A stretch of 64,000 nucleotides of DNA from an uncultured Vibrio sp. Its GTDB lineage: Bacteria > Pseudomonadota > Gammaproteobacteria > Enterobacterales > Vibrionaceae. Below the pieces are notes generated by a model. The model did no database searches and was not told the DNA's origin. It was given only the letters and a program-made list of their open reading frames with translations. This document shows, in pieces, positions 50,001 through 59,682 of this stretch. Location of the stretch: positions 1,922,001 to 1,986,000 of the forward strand of contig NZ_OY776223.1 in assembly GCF_963675395.1 (NCBI RefSeq), in the 5' to 3' direction. The stretch's first letter is position 1, and every line of letters begins with the position of its first letter. A program made the position numbers and the translations under genes.

Positions 50001-50074
50001 CCGTCTGTCCTATTGCTTTTCCTGAGTGTGGTGCGATTATAGGGGGCATTGATTCAATAATCACGATATGCCAA

Positions 50075-50191
50075 ATGAAAAAATTAGTTACTGTGTTGTT
50101 TGTGATGGCTGCCGCGACGCTGGCAGGGTGTGGGCAGTCTGGTCCACTCTACATTCCAGATGACACACAACAAAACGAGCAATCACAATAA
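50075..50191 (+). CDS. lptM: LptM (YifL), small lipoprotein of the LptDE translocon
   Basis: Only 38 residues. Signal peptide with lipobox TLAGC; mature CGQSGPLYIPDD is the LptM core that docks in LptD and helps its disulfide maturation during lipopolysaccharide export. It sits between cyaY and lysA-dapF, as yifL does before dapF in E. coli. It is below the usual length cutoff and could be lost in annotation. Confidence 0.9.
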   Translation: MKKLVTVLFVMAAATLAGCGQSGPLYIPDDTQQNEQSQ

Positions 50192-50253
50192 AATATCCGC
50201 ACCTTAGGGTGAAATTAGGGTTCTGCAGTCGAATAAAATAAGGGAAGCGAATT

Positions 50254-51507
50254 TTGGATTACTTCAACTATCAGGATGATGGCCAGCTTTGGGCCGAAGA
50301 CGTCTCACTTCAAGCTCTGGCCGAGCAATATGGCACTCCTCTTTATGTATACTCTCGAGCCACGCTAGAGCGCCACTGGAAGGCGTTTGATAGTGCAGTG
50401 GGTCAACATCCCCATCTGGTTTGTTATGCCGTAAAAGCAAACTCAAACTTAGGCGTATTGAATGCACTGGCTCGTTTGGGTTCAGGCTTTGACATCGTAT
50501 CCGGTGGTGAATTGGAACGCGTGATTGCCGCAGGTGGTGACGCGAAGAAAGTCGTATTTTCTGGTGTAGGTAAAACGCCTGCAGAAATGAAACGCGCACT
50601 AGAGCTTGGTATTAAATGTTTTAACGTTGAATCTGAGCCTGAGCTTGAGCGTTTGAACAAAGTGGCGGGTGAGCTTGGTGTGATTGCTCCAATCTCGTTA
50701 CGTATCAACCCGGATGTCGATGCGAAAACACACCCTTATATTTCGACTGGTCTTCGCGACAACAAATTTGGTATTGCGTTTGATCGTGCACCTGAAGTGT
50801 ACAAGTTCGCTCAAAGCTTGCCGAACCTAAACGTACAGGGTATCGACTGCCATATTGGTTCTCAGTTAACGGATATTGAACCTTTTATCGATGCGACTGA
50901 TCGCTTGCTTGCTCTGATTGATGATCTCAAAGCGCAAGGCATCGACATTCGTCACCTCGATGTGGGTGGTGGTCTTGGCGTGGTGTATCGTGATGAACTG
51001 CCTCCTCAGCCATCTGATTATGCGAAAGCACTGTTGGGTCGTCTGACTAACCATCAAGATCTGGAGCTGATTTTTGAGCCTGGTCGTGCGATTGCAGCGA
51101 ATGCTGGCATCTTGCTGACTCGCGTTGAGTTCTTAAAACACACTGAACATAAAAACTTTGCCATTATTGATGCAGCAATGAATGACCTGATGCGTCCTGC
51201 TCTTTATCAAGCATGGCAAGATATCGTGCCAGTTTCGCCACGCGATGGTGAAGCACAGACTTACGACTTGGTTGGACCAATTTGTGAAACCGGTGATTTC
51301 CTGGGTAAAGATCGCGCATTGGTTTTACAAGAAGGTGATCTACTCGCGGTTCGCTCTGCTGGCGCCTATGGTTTTGTTATGTCTTCGAATTACAATACTC
51401 GTACCCGAGCGGCGGAAGTGATGGTGGACGGTAAGCAAAGCCATCTTGTTCGTCAGCGTGAGGAGCTGACAAGTTTGTGGCAGCTGGAACAGATTCTACC
51501 GGAGTAA
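50254..51507 (+). CDS. lysA: LysA, diaminopimelate decarboxylase
   Basis: 417 residues, alanine-racemase-type PLP barrel plus C-terminal beta domain. It makes L-lysine from meso-diaminopimelate. PLP lysine in [53 protein letters not shown] and [11 protein letters not shown] with the active-site Cys are clear. Start is TTG at 50254, preceded by GGGAAG; no good ATG near. Ten bases before dapF. Confidence 0.96.
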   Translation: MDYFNYQDDGQLWAEDVSLQALAEQYGTPLYVYSRATLERHWKAFDSAVGQHPHLVCYAVKANSNLGVLNALARLGSGFDIVSGGELERVIAAGGDAKKVVFSGVGKTPAEMKRALELGIKCFNVESEPELERLNKVAGELGVIAPISLRINPDVDAKTHPYISTGLRDNKFGIAFDRAPEVYKFAQSLPNLNVQGIDCHIGSQLTDIEPFIDATDRLLALIDDLKAQGIDIRHLDVGGGLGVVYRDELPPQPSDYAKALLGRLTNHQDLELIFEPGRAIAANAGILLTRVEFLKHTEHKNFAIIDAAMNDLMRPALYQAWQDIVPVSPRDGEAQTYDLVGPICETGDFLGKDRALVLQEGDLLAVRSAGAYGFVMSSNYNTRTRAAEVMVDGKQSHLVRQREELTSLWQLEQILPE

Positions 51508-51517
51508 CACAGAGCAA

Positions 51518-52348
51518 ATGCATTTCCACTTTTCCAAAATGCACGGTCTGGGTAACGACTTCATGGTCGTCGACTGCATTACCCAGAACGTGTTTTTCTC
51601 GCAAGATTTGATCCGTCGCCTGGCGGATCGTCACACTGGTGTTGGTTTTGACCAATTGCTCGTGGTAGAAGCGCCTTATGACCCTGAAACCGACTTCCAC
51701 TACCGCATCTTTAATGCAGATGGCAGCGAAGTTGAGCAGTGCGGTAACGGTGCGCGTTGTTTTGCGCGTTTTGTGCGTCTCAAAGGGTTGACCAACAAAT
51801 ACAGCATCAGCGTGAGTACCAAGAAAGGAAAGATGATCCTCAACGTCGAAGACGATGGTGAAGTGACGGTCAATATGGGTGTGCCAGAGTTTGAACCGAA
51901 CAAGATCCCTTTCAAAGCTAAGCAAAAAGAGAAAACCTACATCATGCGCGCAGGTGACAAGACCCTGTTTTGTGGTGCTGTCAGCATGGGCAACCCACAT
52001 GTTGTGACGGTTGTGGATGATGTCGATACGGCTGATGTCGACACATTAGGTCCGTTGCTGGAATCACATGAGCGTTTCCCTGAACGCGTGAATGCGGGTT
52101 TTATGCAGATCGTCGATCGCGGCCATATCCGTTTGCGTGTTTATGAGCGTGGAGCGGGTGAAACTCAGGCGTGCGGCAGTGGTGCCTGTGGCGCGGTTGC
52201 TGTGGGTATTCTGCAAGGCTTGCTCGATGAAAATGTCAAAGTGTCGCTACCTGGTGGTGAGTTGAATATTGCTTGGCAAGGTCCTGAGAAGCCGTTATTT
52301 ATGACTGGCCCAGCGACTCATGTCTTTGATGGACAACTGTCGTGCTAG
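51518..52348 (+). CDS. dapF: DapF, diaminopimelate epimerase
   Basis: 276 residues. Two catalytic cysteines in QCGNGARC and [10 protein letters not shown]-terminal [15 protein letters not shown]. It interconverts LL- and meso-diaminopimelate for peptidoglycan and lysine. The ATG at 51518 follows lysA by ten bases. The DUF484 gene overlaps its stop. Confidence 0.97.
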   Translation: MHFHFSKMHGLGNDFMVVDCITQNVFFSQDLIRRLADRHTGVGFDQLLVVEAPYDPETDFHYRIFNADGSEVEQCGNGARCFARFVRLKGLTNKYSISVSTKKGKMILNVEDDGEVTVNMGVPEFEPNKIPFKAKQKEKTYIMRAGDKTLFCGAVSMGNPHVVTVVDDVDTADVDTLGPLLESHERFPERVNAGFMQIVDRGHIRLRVYERGAGETQACGSGACGAVAVGILQGLLDENVKVSLPGGELNIAWQGPEKPLFMTGPATHVFDGQLSC

Positions 52349-53073
52349 TGGAAGAGAAAGGAAACGTTTTGTCTCAAGAGGAAGCGGATACGTTGACGGC
52401 TGAAGTCGTCGCTGAGTACCTCAAAGATCACCCTGATTTTTTGGTTCAGCGTCCAGAGCTGGTAGACCGTTTATCATTTCCACATGTGGATTTGGGGGCG
52501 GTATCATTGGTTCATATTCAGATGAATCGCCAACGTCAACGCATTGAAGAGCTTGAAGAAGAGATCACGACACTGATGTCCCTGGCTGCCAATAATGACC
52601 GTACTTTCTACGAGTTCATGGATTTGCAGGGGCAGATTCTTAAGTGTGGTGACTTCAAGCAGGTAATTCATGCCATTGAGCAGAAAGCGCATGACCTGGG
52701 CCTGCGAGCGTATGTTCGCCTGTTCAGTCAATGCGATGCGTCTGTGCAATTGAGCAAGGAAAACTACCAGCGTTTTGCTACTACGCATCTCAATGGTAAA
52801 GGTGCCTACTTAGGTCGCTTACGCAAAGTCGATCGTGAAGCCTTGTTTGGCAATCTGGAGATGCCAGAAATGGGATCTTACGTGGTATTGCCGTTGGTCA
52901 AGAAACAGATGCTTGGTGTCCTGGCATTTTCCAGTCAGGATGGCGGGCATTTCCAACCAGATATGGATACCTTGTTTTTACGTCATCTATCCTTAGTAGT
53001 GGCACATCTTGCTCAAACATTGGTATGGCAACGTTACGATGATGACAACTCCAAACACTCCTCTGCCAAATAG
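52342..53073 (+). CDS. DUF484 family protein (YigA-like)
   Basis: 243 residues if started at GTG 52342, which overlaps dapF; TTG at 52369 has a better ribosome-binding site (AAAGGA) and would give 234. Contains a helical N-terminus ([23 protein letters not shown]) and coiled coil ([17 protein letters not shown]) followed by a GAF-like domain. The family lies between dapF and xerC in E. coli as yigA; function unknown. Confidence 0.88.
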   Translation: MLVEEKGNVLSQEEADTLTAEVVAEYLKDHPDFLVQRPELVDRLSFPHVDLGAVSLVHIQMNRQRQRIEELEEEITTLMSLAANNDRTFYEFMDLQGQILKCGDFKQVIHAIEQKAHDLGLRAYVRLFSQCDASVQLSKENYQRFATTHLNGKGAYLGRLRKVDREALFGNLEMPEMGSYVVLPLVKKQMLGVLAFSSQDGGHFQPDMDTLFLRHLSLVVAHLAQTLVWQRYDDDNSKHSSAK

Positions 53074-53971
53074 CCTGCAAAAGCCTCTTGAACGCTTCTA
53101 CGAGTTTCTGCGAAGTGAAAAGGGGCTGAGTTTGCATACCCAGCGCAATTACAAACAGCAGCTGGAAACGATGGCACACCACTTAACCGAAATGGGATTG
53201 AAAGACTGGTCTCAGGTTGACGCGGGCTGGGTGCGACAATTGGCAGGTAAAGGTATGCGCGAAGGAATGAAAGCCAGCAGCTTGGCAACGCGTTTATCTT
53301 CACTGCGCAGTTTCTTCGATTTTCTTATCCTACGCGGTGAAATGTCGGCGAATCCGGCCAAAGGCGTTTCTGCACCGCGTAAGCAGCGTCCGCTACCAAA
53401 AAACCTCGACGTCGATGAAGTTAACCAGTTGCTGGAAGTGAACGAAGACGATCCGTTAGCGGTTCGCGATCGCGCCATGATGGAGTTGATGTACGGTGCG
53501 GGTTTACGATTGGCTGAATTGGTCAGTGTCGATGTGCGTGATGTGCATCTGCGCAGTGGTGAACTTCGTGTCATTGGTAAAGGTGATAAAGAGCGTAAAG
53601 TCCCGTTCTCTGGCATGGCGACTGAGTGGGTTGGCAAGTGGCTTAAAGTACGTACTAATCTTGCTGCGCCAGGTGAGCCTGCATTGTTTGTTTCTAAGCT
53701 GGGTTCGCGTATTTCTCATCGCAGTGTGCAAAAACGTATGGCAGAGTGGGGGCAGAAGCAGTCAGTAGCGAGCCATATTAGCCCACACAAATTGCGCCAC
53801 TCGTTTGCGACTCATATGCTGGAATCGAGTAACAACTTACGTGCTGTGCAAGAACTGTTAGGTCACGAAAACATTTCGACCACTCAGATCTACACTCATT
53901 TGGATTTCCAACATTTGGCGCAAGCCTATGATCAAGCACACCCACGTGCACGTAAAAAGAGCGGAGACTAA
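53042..53971 (+). CDS. xerC: XerC, site-specific tyrosine recombinase
   Basis: 309 residues (ATG 53042; a second Met one codon earlier). It works with XerD at dif to resolve chromosome dimers and, in vibrios, is exploited by phage such as CTX. Catalytic residues in GAGLRLAEL (Arg), SPHKLRHSFATH (His-x-x-Arg), LLGHENISTTQIYTH (His and nucleophile Tyr). Overlaps the DUF484 stop by 32 bases. Confidence 0.97.
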   Translation: MTTPNTPLPNSLQKPLERFYEFLRSEKGLSLHTQRNYKQQLETMAHHLTEMGLKDWSQVDAGWVRQLAGKGMREGMKASSLATRLSSLRSFFDFLILRGEMSANPAKGVSAPRKQRPLPKNLDVDEVNQLLEVNEDDPLAVRDRAMMELMYGAGLRLAELVSVDVRDVHLRSGELRVIGKGDKERKVPFSGMATEWVGKWLKVRTNLAAPGEPALFVSKLGSRISHRSVQKRMAEWGQKQSVASHISPHKLRHSFATHMLESSNNLRAVQELLGHENISTTQIYTHLDFQHLAQAYDQAHPRARKKSGD

Positions 53972-53979
53972 ACCCAAGC

Positions 53980-54696
53980 ATGAAATTTTACCGCCGTATT
54001 GCGCCAATTAAGGCGATGACATTTGACCTAGATGACACTCTCTATGACAACTATCCCGTAATATTACGCATGGAGAGAGAGCTTTTGTCGTGGTTGCAAC
54101 AAACACACCCTGCTGTTGCCCATATGGAAAAGCCTGACTGGATCAAAGTCAAAAGGAAGGTAGTGCTGCAGTTTCCTGAGTTAAAAAGTGATGTGACACT
54201 TTGGCGTTTAGTTCAGCTTAGGCAGGGCTTTATAGATGCTGGCTATGATGAAGAGCAGGCGCAAACCGCAGCGGAAACTGGTGTGCAAGTCGCCCTTGAT
54301 TGGCGTAACCGTTTCGAGGTTCCACAACAGAGCCTTGATGTACTCACACAGCTTGGTGAACAAGTTCCTCTGGTTGCTATCACGAATGGCAACGTTGACT
54401 TAGATAAAGTCGGACTGACACCCTATTTTAAAAGTGTGCTGAAAGCGGGACCGGATGGATTAGCCAAACCAGCCGGAGACATGTTTAGCAAAGCGCAACA
54501 GGTTTTAGATCTTCCAGCAGAGAATATTTTGCATGTCGGCGACCATATCGTCACGGACGTTCACGGTGCTAAGCTGGCTGGTTTTTCGGCTTGTTGGTTT
54601 AATGACGTGAACAAGAATATTGCTCAATTTCCAAGAGCCAGAACCTTGCCTGATATGGAAATTCATAGCTTACCGCCGTTACTCTCACTTATTTGA
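53980..54696 (+). CDS. yigB: YigB, HAD-family FMN phosphatase
   Basis: 238 residues. HAD motif I FDLDDTLYDN, motif II AITNGN, motif III with Lys (GLAKPAGDMF) and motif IV HVGDHIVTDVHGA. E. coli YigB dephosphorylates FMN to riboflavin. Eight bases after xerC, last gene of lysA-dapF-DUF484-xerC-yigB. Confidence 0.93.
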   Translation: MKFYRRIAPIKAMTFDLDDTLYDNYPVILRMERELLSWLQQTHPAVAHMEKPDWIKVKRKVVLQFPELKSDVTLWRLVQLRQGFIDAGYDEEQAQTAAETGVQVALDWRNRFEVPQQSLDVLTQLGEQVPLVAITNGNVDLDKVGLTPYFKSVLKAGPDGLAKPAGDMFSKAQQVLDLPAENILHVGDHIVTDVHGAKLAGFSACWFNDVNKNIAQFPRARTLPDMEIHSLPPLLSLI

Positions 54697-54721
54697 TGTG
54701 ACAAATACTAAGCATTGAAAT

Positions 54722-54737
54722 GGTTTCACGTGAAACA
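54722..54737. promoter_or_regulatory. parS-like site 3 (15/16)
   Basis: GGTTTCACGTGAAACA keeps the exact 14-bp palindrome and differs only at the first base. It lies between convergent yigB and the DTW-domain gene, just before a terminator. Confidence 0.88.
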
Positions 54738-54745
54738 CGTCTAAC

Positions 54746-54772
54746 AAAGCGCAAGCAAGGCTGCGCTTTTTT
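54746..54772 (+). terminator. yigB operon terminator
   Basis: AAAGCGCA - AGCAAGGC - TGCGCTTTTTT; stem with trailing T tract. Confidence 0.85.
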
Positions 54773-54788
54773 GTTGTTACTTTCTGCG

Positions 54789-55385
54789 CTAGTGCTTAAG
54801 CGCATGGCCACTTTTCTCTGCTTGAAAGGCGGCAAGGTAGTGCGTAAAGAAGCGTTGCATCTGCTGCTGGTTGTCTTCTTCACCTAATTGCCCTAATAAT
54901 TGCGCTGCAATTTCAAACGTACACAGGCTGCCTTGTTGTTGGTTACGACGCAGCTGATAATGCGAGTCTCCTTGCGTAGTCAGCTCCATCAATGGCACGT
55001 CCTCCAGCCATCGGCTTTTATTGATCATTTTGCGCGCCTCTTGCCAGGTCGCATCCAAAATAATAAACAAAGGTTTTCGGCTCTGTTGCTGACTTTGTAC
55101 CTTTACTTGCTCGAGTGTCAGGGCATGCTCATGTGGAAACAGCAGCACCGGGTACAGGCTTGAATCTTCAAGGTGAGCAATTAACTCACTAGGTGGCTGC
55201 TTGCGATCCCAAATCGCCTGCTTCACATTAAGTTTGCATTGGTGCAACAGTTTGCCTGTGTTGGTATCGCGCGCCAGTTCATTGAGGTGCATCAATAGCA
55301 TGATGCTGTGCTCGCTGCTGAGATTAGGCAGCAGTGAGCAAATGCAGTTGAACTGAAAACCACAGTCAGGGCATGGTAGTGCCAT
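54789..55385 (-). CDS. DTW-domain tRNA-uridine aminocarboxypropyltransferase
   Basis: 198 residues. N-terminal zinc-like cysteines CPDCGFQFNCIC and the family motif D-x-T-W in IILDATWQEARKM, with SLYPVLLFPHEHA and LCTFEIAAQLL. The family includes E. coli TapT, which adds the 3-amino-3-carboxypropyl group at U47 of some tRNAs using S-adenosylmethionine. The start overlaps the stop of the lipoprotein gene by one base, so the two are cotranscribed. Confidence 0.87.
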   Translation of the reverse strand: MALPCPDCGFQFNCICSLLPNLSSEHSIMLLMHLNELARDTNTGKLLHQCKLNVKQAIWDRKQPPSELIAHLEDSSLYPVLLFPHEHALTLEQVKVQSQQQSRKPLFIILDATWQEARKMINKSRWLEDVPLMELTTQGDSHYQLRRNQQQGSLCTFEIAAQLLGQLGEEDNQQQMQRFFTHYLAAFQAEKSGHALKH

Positions 55386-56935
55386 TACAAGCGAACTCCT
55401 TCGCGGACTGGGCTAATGCCATCCGAGAACAAGCGCACACCACTCACTTGTGTTGACGTTGCCTTTGGCGCCATACTCGGATTGATTGGGTAGCTGACGC
55501 CGGTGTATTGCATGATGTGTTGAGCCGGAGTTGCACCACCGCCACTGACATTAAAAATCAGGTCTCGCCAGCCGTGCGAGGTTTGCTGGCCCAGCATGAT
55601 CGGACTCTGTACTAGAGTGATTCGACTGTTAAAACGCCACTCACTTTGATGGTTTTCAAACACGAGTAAGGTACAACCGCCCGAACCACACCAATCTAGC
55701 TGTACGAACAGTTCTTCATTTCCATCACCATTAAGATCGTAAGTCAGCCAGCGGTACTGGTTATTACTTGGATTGGTTTGGTTGATAAAGAAGTAATTGC
55801 GTACCGCTGCATCGACTTTGGAGTTGAAGTCGGCACTAGAGGGAATATTGGCACTGCCAATGGGCTTTTTAGTACGTTCTGGCGTTGCTTGCTGAGTACC
55901 TGCTTGGCGCTCGGTCGCCGGATACAACACCAAGCCACCATCTGCGATGGGGTAAACCATTTCGCCCACTTTTTCTTGTGTGGCTTTTAGTTGGTTACCT
56001 TCGCGGGTGAAAAGTCGCTCTGACTTTAATCGTTGCTGCTGGTGGTGAGTCATCACGACCTGAACTTGTGACGGACTCAACTGCTGCCAGTAACCACGTT
56101 CAACCAGTGGCGCTTGACCGTCGGAGTAACTGTATTGGGTTGTCGCACTGTGATCCGGTGTTAAGGTCATCTGTACTTCAAACCCTTGTGATTGGGTGGA
56201 CGTTGCGACATAAGTGTTTGCCCACTCCTGTGTCGAGTCGACATTCGATGCCATGCCACAGCCCTGATACGTTGTACCATCGTGTTTAAGCGTCGCTGTC
56301 CAGCCATAAAGGGAATCACTCATGGTGTCAGAACAAAGGTTTTCCGTCATGCGTAGTTCGCCATCCGCAAGTTGATAAGTGCGCTGACGTGCTTGTAGCT
56401 GTCTGGATTCAATAGCTATAGATTGCGCCGGTTTACTCGGTTGCTGAAATTGCAGGGCGTCCGATTCAAAGCTCGCTGACCAGAATGGTTCATTGCCAAA
56501 TACGCGGGTGGGTTTACTTGGCTGACTGCAGCGCTGCGGGTTCTCGCTGGTGAGAAGGTTAACCTGTTCAACAACAAAGTTGGCGTCGAAATCGGCAGAG
56601 AAGCCTTCATTACCTGGAGGGTTCAAATGACCAATCATTTCCCCATACATGGGTTGATAAGGTTCGTTATTTAACGACATGGCGCGTTGAACTTGTTGTG
56701 GTGACAGTTGCAGCCAGTATTGTTTGTCACTGCCACATGGCATGATGTACTGACTTTCGTGGCCAATGACCACTTCACCACGCAGCATGAACGTTTGAGG
56801 TTGAATAGTCTCAGGCTTATCTAATGATGCTGGTGGGGTGATCGTCTCCTGATTGCCATTTTCTGGCAGTTGCGAGCTACATGCTTGCAGAACCAGCAGA
56901 GTGGCGAGGGCCACTGGGTTTTTCAAAGCCTTCAT
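55385..56935 (-). CDS. Large lipoprotein, COG3650/META-like domains
   Basis: 516 residues. Signal peptide with lipobox LLVLQAC at about residue 19. The middle (about 145-260) holds a repeated-type beta segment FGNEPFWSASFESDALQFQQ seen in COG3650 lipoproteins, and the C-terminal part (about 400-516) contains DLNGDGNEELFVQLDWCG, a calcium-loop-like segment. Likely outer-membrane anchored; function unknown. Divergent from the EVE gene. Confidence 0.75.
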   Translation of the reverse strand: MKALKNPVALATLLVLQACSSQLPENGNQETITPPASLDKPETIQPQTFMLRGEVVIGHESQYIMPCGSDKQYWLQLSPQQVQRAMSLNNEPYQPMYGEMIGHLNPPGNEGFSADFDANFVVEQVNLLTSENPQRCSQPSKPTRVFGNEPFWSASFESDALQFQQPSKPAQSIAIESRQLQARQRTYQLADGELRMTENLCSDTMSDSLYGWTATLKHDGTTYQGCGMASNVDSTQEWANTYVATSTQSQGFEVQMTLTPDHSATTQYSYSDGQAPLVERGYWQQLSPSQVQVVMTHHQQQRLKSERLFTREGNQLKATQEKVGEMVYPIADGGLVLYPATERQAGTQQATPERTKKPIGSANIPSSADFNSKVDAAVRNYFFINQTNPSNNQYRWLTYDLNGDGNEELFVQLDWCGSGGCTLLVFENHQSEWRFNSRITLVQSPIMLGQQTSHGWRDLIFNVSGGGATPAQHIMQYTGVSYPINPSMAPKATSTQVSGVRLFSDGISPVREGVRL

Positions 56936-56982
56936 GTTATATCTTCCTCATTATTGTTACTCAATCAGCATCGGATGGCATT

Positions 56983-57453
56983 ATGGCATATTGGTTATTT
57001 AAAACTGAACCAGATACCTTTTCTATTGACACGCTTCGAACCCAAAAGGTTTCATGTTGGGAAGGCGTTCGTAATTATCAGGCGCGTAACATGATGCGTG
57101 ATCAGGTGAAATTGGGCGATTTGGTTCTGATTTATCATTCTTCGTGTAAAAACGTTGGTGTCGCAGGTATTGCCAAAGTCGTGCGCGAGGCGTATCCAGA
57201 CCATTTCCAGTTTGATCCCGAAAGCGATTATTACGATCCGAAGTCGGACCCGGACAATCCACGCTGGATCATGGTCGATGTCGAGTTTGTGCGAAAAACT
57301 GAGCGCGTGATTCCGTTGTCAGTGATGAAAGCGATGCCAGAGTTGGAGAACATGCCGCTAGTTAAACGTGGAAATCGTTTATCGGTTATGCCAGTGACAG
57401 CGGAGGAATGGGAAGCGATTCTTGGCCGAGAGAAGTTACCCAGCCAGCGTTAG
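56983..57453 (+). CDS. EVE-domain protein (PUA/ASCH superfamily)
   Basis: 156 residues from the Met at 56983. Starts MAYWLFKTEPDTFSIDTL and includes GDLVLIYHSSCKNVGVAGIAKVV and MVDVEFVRK, the fold of EVE proteins, which bind modified bases. Human THYN1 is a distant relative. A longer frame upstream would overlap the divergent lipoprotein gene and lacks support. Confidence 0.9.
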   Translation: MAYWLFKTEPDTFSIDTLRTQKVSCWEGVRNYQARNMMRDQVKLGDLVLIYHSSCKNVGVAGIAKVVREAYPDHFQFDPESDYYDPKSDPDNPRWIMVDVEFVRKTERVIPLSVMKAMPELENMPLVKRGNRLSVMPVTAEEWEAILGREKLPSQR

Positions 57454-57460
57454 ACGAGAT

Positions 57461-57488
57461 AAAAACAAGGGCTGGTTTAGACAGCCCA
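57461..57488 (-). terminator. yigL terminator
   Basis: GGGCTG (57469-57474) pairs with CAGCCC (57482-57487); GTTTTT follows on the minus strand. Confidence 0.7.
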
Positions 57489-57500
57489 CTGAGTATGTTC

Positions 57501-58337
57501 TTATTGCTCGTCTTGCAGCAAATGCTTTTGTAGGTAGCGTGCAACCGCATCTTCGGCGTTACTGCCAATCACTTCATTGGTCGGTAGCGCTTGCATCACT
57601 TTTTCGTGCGCAGTACCCATAATCAGACCTTTACCCGCCATTGACAGCATTTCTACGTCATTCATGCCGTCACCGAATGCAAGGCAGTTTTCTAGTTCTA
57701 GATCGAGTGATTCTGCGATGGCTTGCAACGCGTGGCCTTTAGATACTTCTCCGTTCATGACTTCCAGGCACCAAGGTGTTGAGAAGGCAATATTTAATTT
57801 ATCCCCAAATTGGTCACGTAACTTCGTTTCGAACGTGACCAGACGTTCATGATCTTTATCTGCATGGGTAAAGAAGATTTTCGCGATACCATCAGTGGGT
57901 GCCTGATTTTCATCGAACAGTTTGTAAGTAAACTCTTCATGGAATTCGCGTAGCGTTTCATCATCTTTGTTGAGTAACCAGTCGTCATTCTGATACATGT
58001 GGATAAGTATTTCATGATCGTGTTTGATCGTATCGATCACGCCTTGGACAAGTTCTTGCGGTACGTTTTCGCTGTACATCAGTTTATCGTTTTGATCATG
58101 TACGCGCGCACCATTCGAGGTGATCATGTAAGCCGGAATCCCCACCTGAGAGCGAATACCAGCGACGTCTACGTGGTGACGACCTGTAGCAAAGACAAAG
58201 GTGTAGCCCATTTCATGTAGCGTTCTCAGCGTCATTTTTGAGTAAGCGCTGAGCTGATGATTGGGCGCAAGTAAGGTGCCATCCAGATCTGAGGCAACGA
58301 TTTTAGTGATCTCTTTGCAAGGTAGCGATGTGCTCAT
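57501..58337 (-). CDS. yigL: YigL, HAD (Cof-type) sugar/PLP phosphatase
   Basis: 278 residues. HAD motif I ASDLDGTLLAPNH, FATGRHHVDVAGI, ITSNGARVHD and motif IV FGDGMNDVEML. The FATGRHHVDV and ITSNGARVHD strings are specific to YigL. In E. coli it dephosphorylates PLP and sugar phosphates and is induced by the SgrS small RNA in sugar-phosphate stress. pldB is next upstream with rhtB divergent, as in E. coli. Confidence 0.95.
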   Translation of the reverse strand: MSTSLPCKEITKIVASDLDGTLLAPNHQLSAYSKMTLRTLHEMGYTFVFATGRHHVDVAGIRSQVGIPAYMITSNGARVHDQNDKLMYSENVPQELVQGVIDTIKHDHEILIHMYQNDDWLLNKDDETLREFHEEFTYKLFDENQAPTDGIAKIFFTHADKDHERLVTFETKLRDQFGDKLNIAFSTPWCLEVMNGEVSKGHALQAIAESLDLELENCLAFGDGMNDVEMLSMAGKGLIMGTAHEKVMQALPTNEVIGSNAEDAVARYLQKHLLQDEQ

Positions 58338-58443
58338 GAAGTCCTCGTAAACGGTTTGGATAGTGTCGAGTATGTTGAGTGCAAACGGAGCTCGGCAGAT
58401 TGACTAGATCATGCAGCTCCGAATGCTAGGGGAACTTAAGGTG

Positions 58444-58584
58444 CTATTCGTCTTTCGCGGTTACATCTTGGTTGAAAGCTGAACAGACGCGATCAGTGTA
58501 CGTCAAAATAGGGATGAAAAAGAGGGTAAATCGCTTAGCCGACATTTCCTCTTTAATTTTCCAGTGAATCCGTAGGTCTAACAT
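58444..58584 (-). CDS. Possible small protein between pldB and yigL
   Basis: 46 codons on the minus strand, 25 bases after pldB, beginning MLDLRIHWKIKEEMSAKRF and with a hydrophobic FTLFFIPILTY stretch. It would be cotranscribed with pldB. An alternative start at the second Met gives 33 residues. No family recognised and no strong ribosome-binding site, so it may be chance. The flanking 106 bp to yigL contain nothing else I can support. Confidence 0.3.
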   Translation of the reverse strand: MLDLRIHWKIKEEMSAKRFTLFFIPILTYTDRVCSAFNQDVTAKDE

Positions 58585-58609
58585 GCTCACTCGTTTCTCT
58601 GGCGGAGCA

Positions 58610-59617
58610 CTAGTTCTGTGGGGGTGGAGAAGACTCAGGGTGTTTCATAAAGCGGAAAATCGCATCCAGAGCTTGATTTCGATATTTATCGGCTTCGAAT
58701 AAAATTTCATGATGAGCACCTTCTACTGATAACAGCTCGGCATTCGGGTTAGTTTTACTCAGTTTATCGATGAAACGTTTCTGAGCTAAATTACTAACAA
58801 TGCGATCTTTTCCGGCTTGAATAAGCAACACGGGTATTTTTACCTGACGTGTTAATAAAAAGCATTGTTTGGCCGCCATGAGTCCTTGCCATACCCAACG
58901 GGTGCTTGGCCCTCCGACTTGCAGTTCTGGCATGTCGGAGTAGAGCTCGCGAAACCAATGATAACGATCATAACTCTGGCTGAGGGGATTATCTTCAAAC
59001 GGCTTTGGGAAGTACGGCTGATGGCCAGGCGCATAACGTGGTAGTGTCGATACCGCCGAAAGAATTTGTGTCACTGGTAGGGCGATCGGAGATAAGTACC
59101 AAGGCAGATTAATTCCGAACATCGGTGCGCTTAGAATCAATCCTGTAAAATGATGCGTTGGGTGAGTTTGAAGATACCGAGTGGCGATGGCACCGCCCAT
59201 GGAATGCGCGATGATAAAACATTGCTCGTAGTGGCCGAGATCATGCTTTTTGATCACAATATCCATATCTTCAACGTAGTCGGCAAAGTCATAGACGTGA
59301 CCCATATCTGAGTCTGCAAGCAGCCGATCGGATAAACCTTGCCCTCGATGGTCAAATGAGTAAACGTCGTACCCTTGGCGGTAGAAATCATAAAACAGCT
59401 CTTGGTATTTCCAGGAAGACTCTATACGCCCGTTGACGACCAGTACAGCTTTTTTGTGTTCAGGGTGGGTGAGCTTGCACCAGTAGATTTTCTTTTTCTC
59501 TGTCCCTTTCACAAAGCCTTCTTGGCGACTTTGCCAGAGTTCAGCGATCGGACCACCTATTGCTTGCTCAAATAAGTTCTCTTGAGTATAAGTCGTAGGG
59601 GAATGGTGAGTAGCCAT
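58610..59617 (-). CDS. pldB: PldB, lysophospholipase L2 (alpha/beta hydrolase)
   Basis: 335 residues from the Met at 59617; 22 additional codons are open upstream and would overlap rhtB. Catalytic serine in IIAHSMGGAIATRYL, acid in GKDRIVSN and histidine in GAHHEILFE. VYSFDHRGQGLSDR precedes the nucleophile elbow. Divergent and 65 bp from rhtB, the E. coli arrangement. Confidence 0.93.
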   Translation of the reverse strand: MATHHSPTTYTQENLFEQAIGGPIAELWQSRQEGFVKGTEKKKIYWCKLTHPEHKKAVLVVNGRIESSWKYQELFYDFYRQGYDVYSFDHRGQGLSDRLLADSDMGHVYDFADYVEDMDIVIKKHDLGHYEQCFIIAHSMGGAIATRYLQTHPTHHFTGLILSAPMFGINLPWYLSPIALPVTQILSAVSTLPRYAPGHQPYFPKPFEDNPLSQSYDRYHWFRELYSDMPELQVGGPSTRWVWQGLMAAKQCFLLTRQVKIPVLLIQAGKDRIVSNLAQKRFIDKLSKTNPNAELLSVEGAHHEILFEADKYRNQALDAIFRFMKHPESSPPPQN

Positions 59618-59682
59618 TAGTCGATTACCTGAAGATACGTTGTAGACGCGATGTATCATCGAAGAATTAGTGAGGAAATGCA

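Noticed and set aside
51377-52000. 207-codon minus-strand frame
   Set aside because: Shadow of dapF on the other strand; His/Val-rich composition typical of antisense frames.
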